From Eubacterium sp. UBA3782 (GTDB lineage: Bacteria; Bacillota; Clostridia; Lachnospirales; Lachnospiraceae): a stretch of 20,206 nt of DNA. Both the position numbers and the translations under genes were made by a program. Below, one piece after another: positions 1 through 7,144 of this stretch. The stretch lies in assembly GCA_002368795.1 (NCBI GenBank), contig DFFG01000046.1:1-20206 (forward strand), given 5' to 3'. Under the pieces are notes generated by a model. The model had not been told where the DNA came from and did no database searches. It saw nothing but the letters and a program-made list of their open reading frames with translations. How positions within the stretch are numbered: the first letter of the stretch is position 1; the number at the start of each line of letters is the position of its first letter.

Positions 1-42
1 CAACTGACAGTTAGTTTACGCCGTCCAAAGAGCAAAACTCTA

Positions 43-72
43 TTGCGGCACCCTTGTAAAAAGTGGTATAAT
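43..72 (+). promoter_or_regulatory. Promoter of the cobalamin/ECF operon
   Basis: A perfect TATAAT -10 box lies at 67-72, preceded by TG one base upstream (64-65), which makes it an extended -10. A weak -35, TTGCGG (43-48), sits 18 bases upstream. Transcription would start near 79, just ahead of the riboswitch aptamer. This is a sigma-A type assignment from sequence only. Confidence 0.7.
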
Positions 73-94
73 TTTTATACAATTTCATAAGTTG

Positions 95-310
95 GTTCAG
101 GTGCCTGGCAGGACTGTACGTCCTGTCAGGATAATAGGAAATCGGGTGAGATTCCCGAACGATCCGGTCACTGTGAGCAGGGAGTCCGCATGCAAAAACC
201 ATTGCAGCATAGATGCTGTGAGAAGGAGCATGCAGGGCGTAGATCTGTGAGTCAGGAAGCCTGCCTGGATTAGCTGTATGCTTCCGATGAAAGCATAGAT
301 GCAGCAGAAT
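95..310 (+). promoter_or_regulatory. Cobalamin riboswitch 1
   Basis: The hallmarks of the cobalamin aptamer appear in order: a hairpin (106-114 with 120-128), a GGAAATCGGGTGAGATTCCC core, the CCGGTCACTGTGA junction segment, and a B12 box AGTCAGGAAGCCTGCC at 250-265. A P13-like hairpin at 280-294 (GCTT/AAGC) follows and is identical in sequence to the one in the second riboswitch of this window. It precedes a transcobalamin-like gene and an ECF transporter, so B12 should switch the operon off. Whether it prefers adenosyl- or hydroxocobalamin cannot be told by eye. Confidence 0.93.
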
Positions 311-323
311 ACAGAGACTATTT

Positions 324-367
324 AGGAACATCGTGCTTTATATTTTGGAGCATGGTGTTCTTTTTTT
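324..367 (+). terminator. Intrinsic terminator, expression platform of riboswitch 1
   Basis: GAACATCGTGCT (326-337) pairs with AGCATGGTGTTC (349-360) as a 12-bp stem with two G-U pairs and an 11-base loop. It is followed directly by a run of seven T (361-367). It lies about 20 bases after the aptamer. A possible competing antiterminator pairs AGCA (292-295) and ATG (299-301) with CAT (329-331) and TGCT (334-337). That pairing would break the P13 hairpin of the aptamer, which fits ligand-induced termination. The terminator is visible directly; the antiterminator is inference. Confidence 0.85.
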
Positions 368-587
368 GTGCGATAAGGCCGGTGAGCGGACGCCAGGCTT
401 GTCTGAGCGGCCATTCGACGGCCAACGTACATCGAGCGGCTGTGCCGCGAGGTGTGCGCGTCGCGGCAAGAACGCAGATGCGTTCTTGAATAGTTTTGTA
501 CAGTGCGGGCAGGGGGAAGCTGTCCGTTGTCCGTGCTTTCTGGCCTGGATGGCACAGACCCCGCGGACTTTTCTGAGGTGAATCACA
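368..587 (+). other. Structured GC-rich leader between terminator and first gene
   Basis: This 220-base leader lies after the attenuator and before the TTG start. It holds a series of small inverted repeats: GGCC at 409-412 with 420-423, GCGGC/GCCGC at 436-440 and 444-448, and AAGAACGC/GCGTTCTT at 468-475 and 480-487. A + strand ORF (333-581) crosses it but has no convincing ribosome site and begins inside the terminator, so I do not call it a gene. The segment looks like an inserted intergenic repeat or a second RNA-structure module, function unknown. Confidence 0.4.
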
Positions 588-3500
588 TTGAAAAAATATT
601 TGTCCTGGATCCTGATCTGCATAATGGTTCTTACGGGAAGCCCGGCTGCAGCCATGGCTAGTGAAGCCGCAGCAATACCGACAGAAGCTGTTTCCTCTTC
701 TGCGGCCGCGGAAGAAGTACCCGGCGGTGCATCCGATAAAGCAGTAGAAGCGAAAAAGGAAGCATCGGCGGCTGCGGCAGGGACAGAGGATGCAGGCAGC
801 TCCCAGGCGGAGAAAACGCAGGAAGCAGTGTCTGTGTCCTCGGATGCCGGGAAGGCAGCGGCGGATCCGGCGGTACAGACCGGCGCAGATGCAGCCCAGA
901 TATCCAAAGAGCAGGGCGCAGAGGACCCTTCCGGGAACATGGCAGCTCCGGCATCGGAGGATGGGCTGGCAAACCCGGCAGCGGCAGACAGCGCGTCATC
1001 TGACGCAGCTGCGGAGAGCGCGGATGAGCAGAAGGATGCCGGGGAGATTAGTGACACGGCAGGAGAGCTGAAGGAAGAAGCAGCACAGGGGCCGGCAGAG
1101 GAAAAGCGTACCGGAAAAGCCTCCGCCAAGGCCAAAGCAGCTTCCGAGAGCTCGGAATCCGGCGACCCGAAGGAGAAGGAAGAGGACGAGGAAAAGGATG
1201 CCTGGGACGGTAAGGGAACGGCATCCGATCCTTACCTGCTGAAAAAGACCGCAGATATCGTGCTTCTGCGGGATAAGGTCAATGCAGGGGAGACCTTTGA
1301 AGGAAAAACCTTCAAGATGACAGCCAATATTTCCCTGCCATCGGGCTGGGTGCCCATCGGCTGTCTGAAAAACGGCGCTTCTGCTGCGGGCAACGGCCGG
1401 AATATCCAGCCGTTTTCCGGAATCTTTGACGGCGGCGGCAGACAGATCACTGTGCCTTCCGGCGGCCTGCCCCTGTTTGGGTATCTCAGAGGGGCGCAGG
1501 TAAGGAATCTTTCCGTGTACGGACCGAAGATCGCTGCAGATGGAATCGTGGCGAACTATCCGGCAGATTATGGCCCGACCGGTATCAATTCCGGCACAGT
1601 GATCATTGCCGTGACATTTACCAATGTTACGCTAAAGCGCGGGTCTTCCACGCTCCGGTCCGGTTTTATCGGCGGTCTTTCTGAGGGCAGTTCTGCCAGT
1701 GCCTATGGCCAGAGCTCCGGAAACAACCCGGTGATTTTCAATAACTGTACAGTCGAAGCCGGAGTTACCATTGGTTATGATCATTCCCAAAACTATATCG
1801 GCTCTTTTGGCGGGCGGCTCAATGGAACCCTTACCGGCTGTGTAAGCTCTGCCGCCGTGTACGGCAAGCACTATGTAGGCGGACTCGTTGGCTACAAGGA
1901 TACCAGTATGGGTGAGCTTTCCGTGTCCGGATCCCAGTTCCATGGGTCGGTCACGGCATCCGATACCTATGCTGGCGGTATCGTGGGAGGCGGCTATTAC
2001 CATCCGACAGCGCCAAACAGCCGCATCGTGACCATCGAGAGCTGCACCGTTGACGGCACGGTCAGCGGCTCCTCCTGTGTCGGCGGCATTTTTGGCGGTG
2101 AGAAAGGCCTCTGGCAGGCCTGGTCAAACGGTACAGGCGCCATCCGGGGCAACACCTTCAGCGGCAAGGTTTCCGGCGGCAGCAGTGTCGGAGGAATCAT
2201 CGGCTATTATCTTTCACTGAACAAATTTACAGTGATCGAAAACAATTTTTACAGCAGCAGCTGCGGTGCCGATACAGGCATCGGTACGGTGCTCTACGTG
2301 GATTCCTCCCACTATCACGACGGTTCCGCAAAGCCGGCCGGCTGGAAGAACGGCGTCTACGGTTTTGATACCTCCGAGGACAGTATTTCCCAGATCAAGA
2401 ATGATCTGTACAAGACCAGTGCCTACAATTACATCGCCCGGACAAACCACAACCGGACCGATGACCCCCTGGGGGCAGATAAGGAAAAACTCTGCTCCAC
2501 GGATGTTCCGGAGGAAGATAAGCCGGTGGAGGTGAAGCTTTCTGTCTCCGGCAATTATAAGAAGGAATATACCGCAGGAGACAAGCTGGACCTTTCCGGC
2601 ATTACCTTTACAGTGACCTGGAGTGACGGCAGCAAGACACATCCGGCAGCTTCAAAAGTCAGTGCAAAGGGCTTTGATTCTTCAAAGACCGGTGAGCAGA
2701 CCATCACCTTTACCTACCACGGGATGACGGCCTTTATCACGGTCACCGTAAAACCAAAATCAAACAAGATCCATGTGACTGTCACGGTATATGGGCATTA
2801 TTCCCATGACAGCGACACAGACGGCAAGGTCCACGGTCTCTCTATGGGCGGTCTGTCCACCTGGGTCTCCGGATCCAGAGTGGAGGCCGATACCCGTGAT
2901 ACGGTCTGGGATGTGCTCCAGCGGGTGTTTGCCGCAAACGGGATCTCCGCACTGACGAAAAACGGAGGCGGCAGTGTATATATTTCCGGACTTGTCCGGG
3001 GCGGGACCTCGCTCTCAGAATTCGACAACGGCGTCAATTCCGGATGGATGTATCTGTTAAACGGTGCGCAGTCCCAGAAAGGCGTATCCCAGCAGTATCT
3101 CACGGATGGGGACTCCATCATCCTTTTCTATACCGATGACTATACACAGGAGTCCGGGACCATGGGCGGCGGAGGCAAAAAGCAGGAGGACACTTCCGCT
3201 GCTGCAAAAAAGGTGATCAGCCTCATCAATGCGATCGGTTCTCCGGTGACACTGGCGGACAAGGAAAAGATCGAGGCTGCCAGAAAGGCGTATGACGCGC
3301 TGGCTTATGCCGACAAGGCAAAGGTCACCAATTACAGCAAACTGACGGCGGCGGAGAAGGCTCTGGAAGCCCTGGAAAAGAAGGATGCCGAAAAGAAGGC
3401 CACAGATGCAGACCGCGAAGCTGCAGAAAAGGTTATGGCTCTGATCCGGGCATTTGCCGGAAGGACAGGTATGCCGGATGAGGAAAAGGTCAGCGCTGCC

Positions 3501-4820
3501 CGCAAAGCCTATGAGCGGCTTACGGAACTCCAGAAGCTTCTGGTGGACAATTATGATGACCTCCTTGCCGCAGAAGCAAGGCTTGCCGCAGAAGAGAAGG
3601 CTGCGGACGCAAAAACGATCTATGAAAAGACCGGCGATTACCTGGAATCCCTGGGCAATCCTCTGGTGGGTGCCATCGGGGGAGAATGGATGGTCGTGGG
3701 TCTCCTGCGCAGCGGACGAAAGCTGCAGGATCAGGATGCCTGGTATGAAATGGCTGCAGAATATGTGGAGCAGACGGCCGATGAAAATGAGCGGCTTCAC
3801 CGGGCAAAATCCTCAGAAAATTCCCGAATGATCCTGGCGCTCACCTCCATTGGTGCAGACGTGACGGATGTAAGGGGACACAACCTCCTCGTGGGTCTGA
3901 CCGACATGGCTTATGTGACAAAGCAGGGAATCAACGGCCCATCCTGGGCGCTGATCGCTCTTGATGCGAATCAGTATGATATCCCGGAAAGCACATCGGA
4001 GGATCCGGTGACCAGGGAGAAGCTGATCGCCTATCTTTTGGATCACCAGCTGGAGGATGGCGGCTGGGCGCTGGCCGGCGAGGTATCGGATACGGATATT
4101 ACCGGCATGGTCCTGCAGGCACTGGCTCCTTATTATGAGGAAAGCAGGGAAGTCAAAGAAGCCATCGACAGGGCATTGGAAACCGTGTCCCGTATGCAGA
4201 ACAGCGACGGCTCCTTCAGCGCAAATAACGGAGACGGCGGTGCCTATGCCACCTGCGAATCCATTGCCCAGCTGATCACTGCGCTTTCTGCCCTTGGCAT
4301 TGACTGCAACCAGGATGAGCGGTTTATAAAGGACGGAAACTCCGCGCTGGATGCGCTGTGCCGTTTCTATGTGGAGGGCGAAGGCTTCCGGCATGTGGCA
4401 GACGGCGGTACGGACGGCATGGCCACGGAACAGGCCTATTACGCAATGACTGCCTATTTCCGTATGCTGGAGGGTGAAACAGCGCTCTATGACATGACCG
4501 ATATCCTTGGCGGAACCCGGAAAAAGCTGAAGAGCGAGAAGGATGAGGAAGAAGCGGCAGAGAATGAAGAGGAGCTTTTGGAGCCGGCCGATGAACGTAT
4601 GGCCGGGGATGACTCCCTTGCAGCTAACGAGGATGATTTTGCCGTAGCCGCATTTGCGGCAGGCAATGAAGAAAAGGCATCACCGGTTCCGGCAATTCTG
4701 GCCGCCGTTCTTCTGGCGGCTGCGGCGTTCCTGCTATTCCTCCTGTACAGAAGAAGAAAGGAAACTGCAGGGGAAGAGGCAGATGGCCAAGGTGATGGGA
4801 CTGAGAATAGTGCACCTTGA
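588..4820 (+). CDS. Membrane-anchored transcobalamin/intrinsic-factor-like surface protein
   Basis: A 1410-residue exported protein, probably a surface corrinoid binder. It starts at TTG with GAGGTG 8 bases upstream, which reads straight into a signal peptide (residues 1-24, cleavage near AMA|SE). Domains in order: Ala/Glu-rich linker (25-205); GLUG-type beta repeats (about 207-640, GG-I/L-V/F/I-G motifs at 431, 463, 499, 535); Big_3-like Ig domain (648-726); DUF4430 (728-856, with SGWMYLLNG and LTDGDSI); two FIVAR-like helical repeats (872-1005); and an alpha/alpha-toroid (1008-1306) with QLEDGGW (1154), MQNSDGSFS (1203) and FYVEGEGF (1260). An acidic linker, one membrane helix (1367-1388) and a basic tail follow, with no LPXTG motif. 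DUF4430 is related to the C-terminal domain of transcobalamin, whose N-terminal domain is also an alpha/alpha barrel, but here the order is reversed. Cobalamin binding is inferred from this and from the riboswitch. The toroid could instead be a generic prenyltransferase/squalene-cyclase-like fold. Confidence 0.85.
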   Translation: MKKYLSWILICIMVLTGSPAAAMASEAAAIPTEAVSSSAAAEEVPGGASDKAVEAKKEASAAAAGTEDAGSSQAEKTQEAVSVSSDAGKAAADPAVQTGADAAQISKEQGAEDPSGNMAAPASEDGLANPAAADSASSDAAAESADEQKDAGEISDTAGELKEEAAQGPAEEKRTGKASAKAKAASESSESGDPKEKEEDEEKDAWDGKGTASDPYLLKKTADIVLLRDKVNAGETFEGKTFKMTANISLPSGWVPIGCLKNGASAAGNGRNIQPFSGIFDGGGRQITVPSGGLPLFGYLRGAQVRNLSVYGPKIAADGIVANYPADYGPTGINSGTVIIAVTFTNVTLKRGSSTLRSGFIGGLSEGSSASAYGQSSGNNPVIFNNCTVEAGVTIGYDHSQNYIGSFGGRLNGTLTGCVSSAAVYGKHYVGGLVGYKDTSMGELSVSGSQFHGSVTASDTYAGGIVGGGYYHPTAPNSRIVTIESCTVDGTVSGSSCVGGIFGGEKGLWQAWSNGTGAIRGNTFSGKVSGGSSVGGIIGYYLSLNKFTVIENNFYSSSCGADTGIGTVLYVDSSHYHDGSAKPAGWKNGVYGFDTSEDSISQIKNDLYKTSAYNYIARTNHNRTDDPLGADKEKLCSTDVPEEDKPVEVKLSVSGNYKKEYTAGDKLDLSGITFTVTWSDGSKTHPAASKVSAKGFDSSKTGEQTITFTYHGMTAFITVTVKPKSNKIHVTVTVYGHYSHDSDTDGKVHGLSMGGLSTWVSGSRVEADTRDTVWDVLQRVFAANGISALTKNGGGSVYISGLVRGGTSLSEFDNGVNSGWMYLLNGAQSQKGVSQQYLTDGDSIILFYTDDYTQESGTMGGGGKKQEDTSAAAKKVISLINAIGSPVTLADKEKIEAARKAYDALAYADKAKVTNYSKLTAAEKALEALEKKDAEKKATDADREAAEKVMALIRAFAGRTGMPDEEKVSAARKAYERLTELQKLLVDNYDDLLAAEARLAAEEKAADAKTIYEKTGDYLESLGNPLVGAIGGEWMVVGLLRSGRKLQDQDAWYEMAAEYVEQTADENERLHRAKSSENSRMILALTSIGADVTDVRGHNLLVGLTDMAYVTKQGINGPSWALIALDANQYDIPESTSEDPVTREKLIAYLLDHQLEDGGWALAGEVSDTDITGMVLQALAPYYEESREVKEAIDRALETVSRMQNSDGSFSANNGDGGAYATCESIAQLITALSALGIDCNQDERFIKDGNSALDALCRFYVEGEGFRHVADGGTDGMATEQAYYAMTAYFRMLEGETALYDMTDILGGTRKKLKSEKDEEEAAENEEELLEPADERMAGDDSLAANEDDFAVAAFAAGNEEKASPVPAILAAVLLAAAAFLLFLLYRRRKETAGEEADGQGDGTENSAP

Positions 4821-4863
4821 GTAACGGCCTGGATACAGTGGAAGGCATTTGTCTGCGGTCAGA

Positions 4864-4879
4864 TGAAAGACGTCTTTCA
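4864..4879. repeat. 16-base perfect palindrome in the intergenic spacer
   Basis: TGAAAGAC (4864-4871) is followed directly by GTCTTTCA (4872-4879). No T run follows, so it is not an intrinsic terminator. It may be an RNA-processing or protein-binding site between the first large gene and the rest of the operon, or chance. Confidence 0.35.
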
Positions 4880-4911
4880 GATGCAGGCGTAAGGAACGCC
4901 AGGAGGAACGG

Positions 4912-5004
4912 ATGATCTGTCAGAGCATGTCCTGGGGTGCGGACCCCATGGATGGCAGCGGAATGGACAGATCCTGTCTGCTGAAAATGTTGAGCAAGGT
5001 ATAG
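4912..5004 (+). CDS. Possible 30-codon small ORF
   Basis: An ATG at 4912 sits 5 bases after a perfect AGGAGG (4901-4906), and the frame stays open for 30 codons to TAG at 5002-5004. The stop is only 18 bases before the ATG of the FecR/DUF4430 gene. The predicted peptide begins MICQSMSWG and is rich in Met and Cys. It has no membrane segment and I recognise no family. Its ribosome site is at least as good as those of the neighbouring genes, which is the main reason to list it. It could be a real small protein, a translational coupler for the next gene, or a chance ORF. Confidence 0.35.
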   Translation: MICQSMSWGADPMDGSGMDRSCLLKMLSKV

Positions 5005-5022
5005 AGAGTGCGGAGGCAGCAT

Positions 5023-6177
5023 ATGAAAAAAAAGAAAAATACAGCAGCAAACGTGATCATGGTGGTGATCGCTGTGCTGATCATCGCAGCAGTCGTCCTG
5101 TTTGCCGGATTTACCAGAGGCTGGTTTGGGAATAGCAGCGATAGTGCATCTCTGGCGGATGTGAGGGGCGTCGTGACGCTAAACCGCAGCAACGTAACCA
5201 TAGATGTCGCAGAGGATACGCCCCTGCGTGAAGGCGATGTCATCACCTGCGAGGCAGGCGGCAGCGCCTCGGTCACGATCAGCAGCGGCAGTGCGCTGGC
5301 CATCGGTGAGGAGGCGGTGCTTACCATAAAGGATCCTTCCTCCCGCAGCTTTGCGGCAAGCCTGGATAACGGTGAGCTGTTTGCCTTTGTAGCGGAAGGG
5401 GCCGATCCGGTCACCCTGTCCTTTGAACTGGGGGAGACGGTGGTGGAAAATGCCGCCATATCACTCTCAGCCAGAAAGGGTGCCCAGACCATGAACATCT
5501 ACTCCGGCACGGCAGACGGTGTATCCGAGGGAAATACCGTAAGCTGGGTCGGAGATGAGCGGACCGAGAGCCCGCTGGAGGCTTCTTCCCTCAATGCATT
5601 CTCCATCGCCCAGCTGCGGGCGGCTAATGAGGTTTGGCATACCTGCCTTTCGAATGACGAGCTGGATGCGGTCGTGGCACAGCGTGAGGCGGAGAAGGAA
5701 GAGCAGAGCCAGGCTGTCATGTCCGAGGAACTGCAGGATCTGGAGCTGGAGAACAGCTGCACGGTCACGATCCAGTGCGACACGATCCTGAATAATATGG
5801 ATATCCTGGATCCGGCCAAGGCCGAGTATGTGCCGGCCGACGGCTACCTGCTGAACGCAGTCTCCGTCCCATTCGCCGACGGCGAGACCGCCTTTGACGC
5901 CCTGGTTCGTGCCTGCGATGCCTACGATATCCAGATCGAGTACAGCTGGACTCCGCTGTACGATTCCTATTACGTCGAAGGCCTGGGACAGCTGTACGAG
6001 TTTGACTGCGGATCGGAATCCGGCTGGATGTTCAAGGTCAACGGCTGGTTCCCGAACTATGGCTGCTCCTCCTACCATCTGGAGGACGGCGACTCTGTCG
6101 TGTTCGTCTATTCCTGCAAGGGATTGGGCGAGGATGTCGGCGGTTCAAACGATATGGGTTCGGCGGCAAAAGGCTGA
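5023..6177 (+). CDS. Membrane-anchored FecR-like / DUF4430 protein
   Basis: A 384-residue protein. I chose ATG 5023 over the in-frame GTG at 5008 because GGAGG (5012-5016) lies 6 bases before the ATG. After a lysine-rich start comes one N-terminal membrane helix (about 7-29), so most of the protein faces outward. Residues about 45-200 look like a FecR domain (LREGDVITCEAG, then a glycine-rich beta pattern). Residues about 240-376 form a DUF4430 domain with the same SGWMFKVNGW and LEDGDSVVFVY signatures seen in the first gene. FecR proteins in Gram-negatives are anti-sigma regulators that sense TonB-dependent uptake; in Firmicutes the domain is common in extracellular proteins without that role. 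Between the large corrinoid-binder candidate and EcfT, a receptor or relay role is plausible but inferred. Confidence 0.85.
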   Translation: MKKKKNTAANVIMVVIAVLIIAAVVLFAGFTRGWFGNSSDSASLADVRGVVTLNRSNVTIDVAEDTPLREGDVITCEAGGSASVTISSGSALAIGEEAVLTIKDPSSRSFAASLDNGELFAFVAEGADPVTLSFELGETVVENAAISLSARKGAQTMNIYSGTADGVSEGNTVSWVGDERTESPLEASSLNAFSIAQLRAANEVWHTCLSNDELDAVVAQREAEKEEQSQAVMSEELQDLELENSCTVTIQCDTILNNMDILDPAKAEYVPADGYLLNAVSVPFADGETAFDALVRACDAYDIQIEYSWTPLYDSYYVEGLGQLYEFDCGSESGWMFKVNGWFPNYGCSSYHLEDGDSVVFVYSCKGLGEDVGGSNDMGSAAKG

Positions 6178-6256
6178 CCACATAGCGTGCTTATAAAAAA
6201 ATGTTGCTTTGGTTTATTGCTCCTCCATGCAGAGAGAGCTTTAAGGAAATGACAAG

Positions 6257-7144
6257 ATGAAAGATACGTTTTCAACGTTTCATCCGCTGATCACCTTTGC
6301 CTTCTATATATTTGCGGTGGCTTTTGCCATGCTCTTTTTTCACCCGGCCTACCTGGTGGCGGCAGTCACCTGTTCGGCAGCCTATCTGCTGACGGTAAAG
6401 GGGCGGCGGGCACTGCCGCTGATGGCCGGACTGGCGGTGCTGTTCTGCGTACTGATGCTGGTAAATCCACTGATCAATCCGCTTGGGGATACGGTGCTGT
6501 TTACCTATCTTGGCGGCAGGCACTTTACCCTGGAGGCGGTTCGATACGGCGCAGTCGTTGCATCGATGTTGTGTACCGTCGTAATGCTGTTTGACTCGTA
6601 TAACGAGACCATGACCAGCGACAAGTTCATCTATCTGTTTGGGCGGTTTGCCCCTTCGGTCACCCTGCTGCTGACCATGATCCTTCGGTTGGTGCCGAGT
6701 TACACAAACCGGGCGAAGCAGATCGAGAGTACGCGGATGAGTATCGGCAAGGGGATCCGGGGTGAGAAAAAGGATATGGTAAAAAATGGGGCGGCAGTCC
6801 TGTCGGCTCTGATGACCTGGGCCCTGGAGAACGGGGTCGTGACCTCAGATTCCATGCAGAGCAGAGGCTATGGCACCGGAAGACGGACCTCCTATTCCAC
6901 CTACCGGTTCTTTACCAGGGACAAGGTCCTGGCAGCCTGCATGCTTGTGCTGGCGGGTGCAGTCATCGGCTGTTCGGCAGCCGGCGGCACACGGGTCAAT
7001 TATATTCCAAACTATGATCCGACACCCATCACCGACCCCAGATGTCTGGCAGGCCTGATCATCTATCTGGTATTGCTGTTGATTCCTACAGTCATAAACG
7101 TTGCGGAGGCGTTGCGATGGCACATTTTGAGATCAAAGATCTGA
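6257..7144 (+). CDS. ecfT: ECF transporter transmembrane component EcfT (first copy)
   Basis: A 295-residue integral membrane protein with hydrophobic helices at the N-terminus, in the middle and near the C-terminus. Its two cytoplasmic coupling regions are STRMSIGKG and DSMQSRGYGTG. The second carries the X-R-G pattern by which EcfT engages the ATPases; in the first the usual A-R-G is replaced by TRMSIG, which is a departure from the family. ATG 6257 follows AAGGAA. The gene ends 28 bases inside the ATPase gene, so the two are translationally coupled. Its role is to couple ATP hydrolysis by EcfA-A' to toppling of the S component. A second, different EcfT lies three genes on. Confidence 0.93.
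   Translation: MKDTFSTFHPLITFAFYIFAVAFAMLFFHPAYLVAAVTCSAAYLLTVKGRRALPLMAGLAVLFCVLMLVNPLINPLGDTVLFTYLGGRHFTLEAVRYGAVVASMLCTVVMLFDSYNETMTSDKFIYLFGRFAPSVTLLLTMILRLVPSYTNRAKQIESTRMSIGKGIRGEKKDMVKNGAAVLSALMTWALENGVVTSDSMQSRGYGTGRRTSYSTYRFFTRDKVLAACMLVLAGAVIGCSAAGGTRVNYIPNYDPTPITDPRCLAGLIIYLVLLLIPTVINVAEALRWHILRSKI

Noticed and set aside
333..581. 82-codon + strand ORF in the leader
   Set aside because: It begins inside the terminator stem, has no Shine-Dalgarno sequence, and its Arg/Cys-rich product resembles no family; probably chance in GC-rich DNA.
338..1135. Long reverse-strand open frame opposite the Ala-rich start of the first large gene
   Set aside because: It is a shadow of GC-rich Ala/Glu codons and runs back through the riboswitch terminator; no ribosome site or recognisable domain.
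3057..3800. 247-codon reverse-strand frame across the FIVAR-like and toroid regions
   Set aside because: It overlaps a clearly coding region with known domains on the + strand, and its product is a Cys/His/Leu-rich shadow without a family.
7042..7116. In-frame upstream extension of the EcfA-A' gene
   Set aside because: The 25 extra residues are encoded within EcfT and are not part of an ABC fold; ATG 7117 has a well-placed GGAGG.
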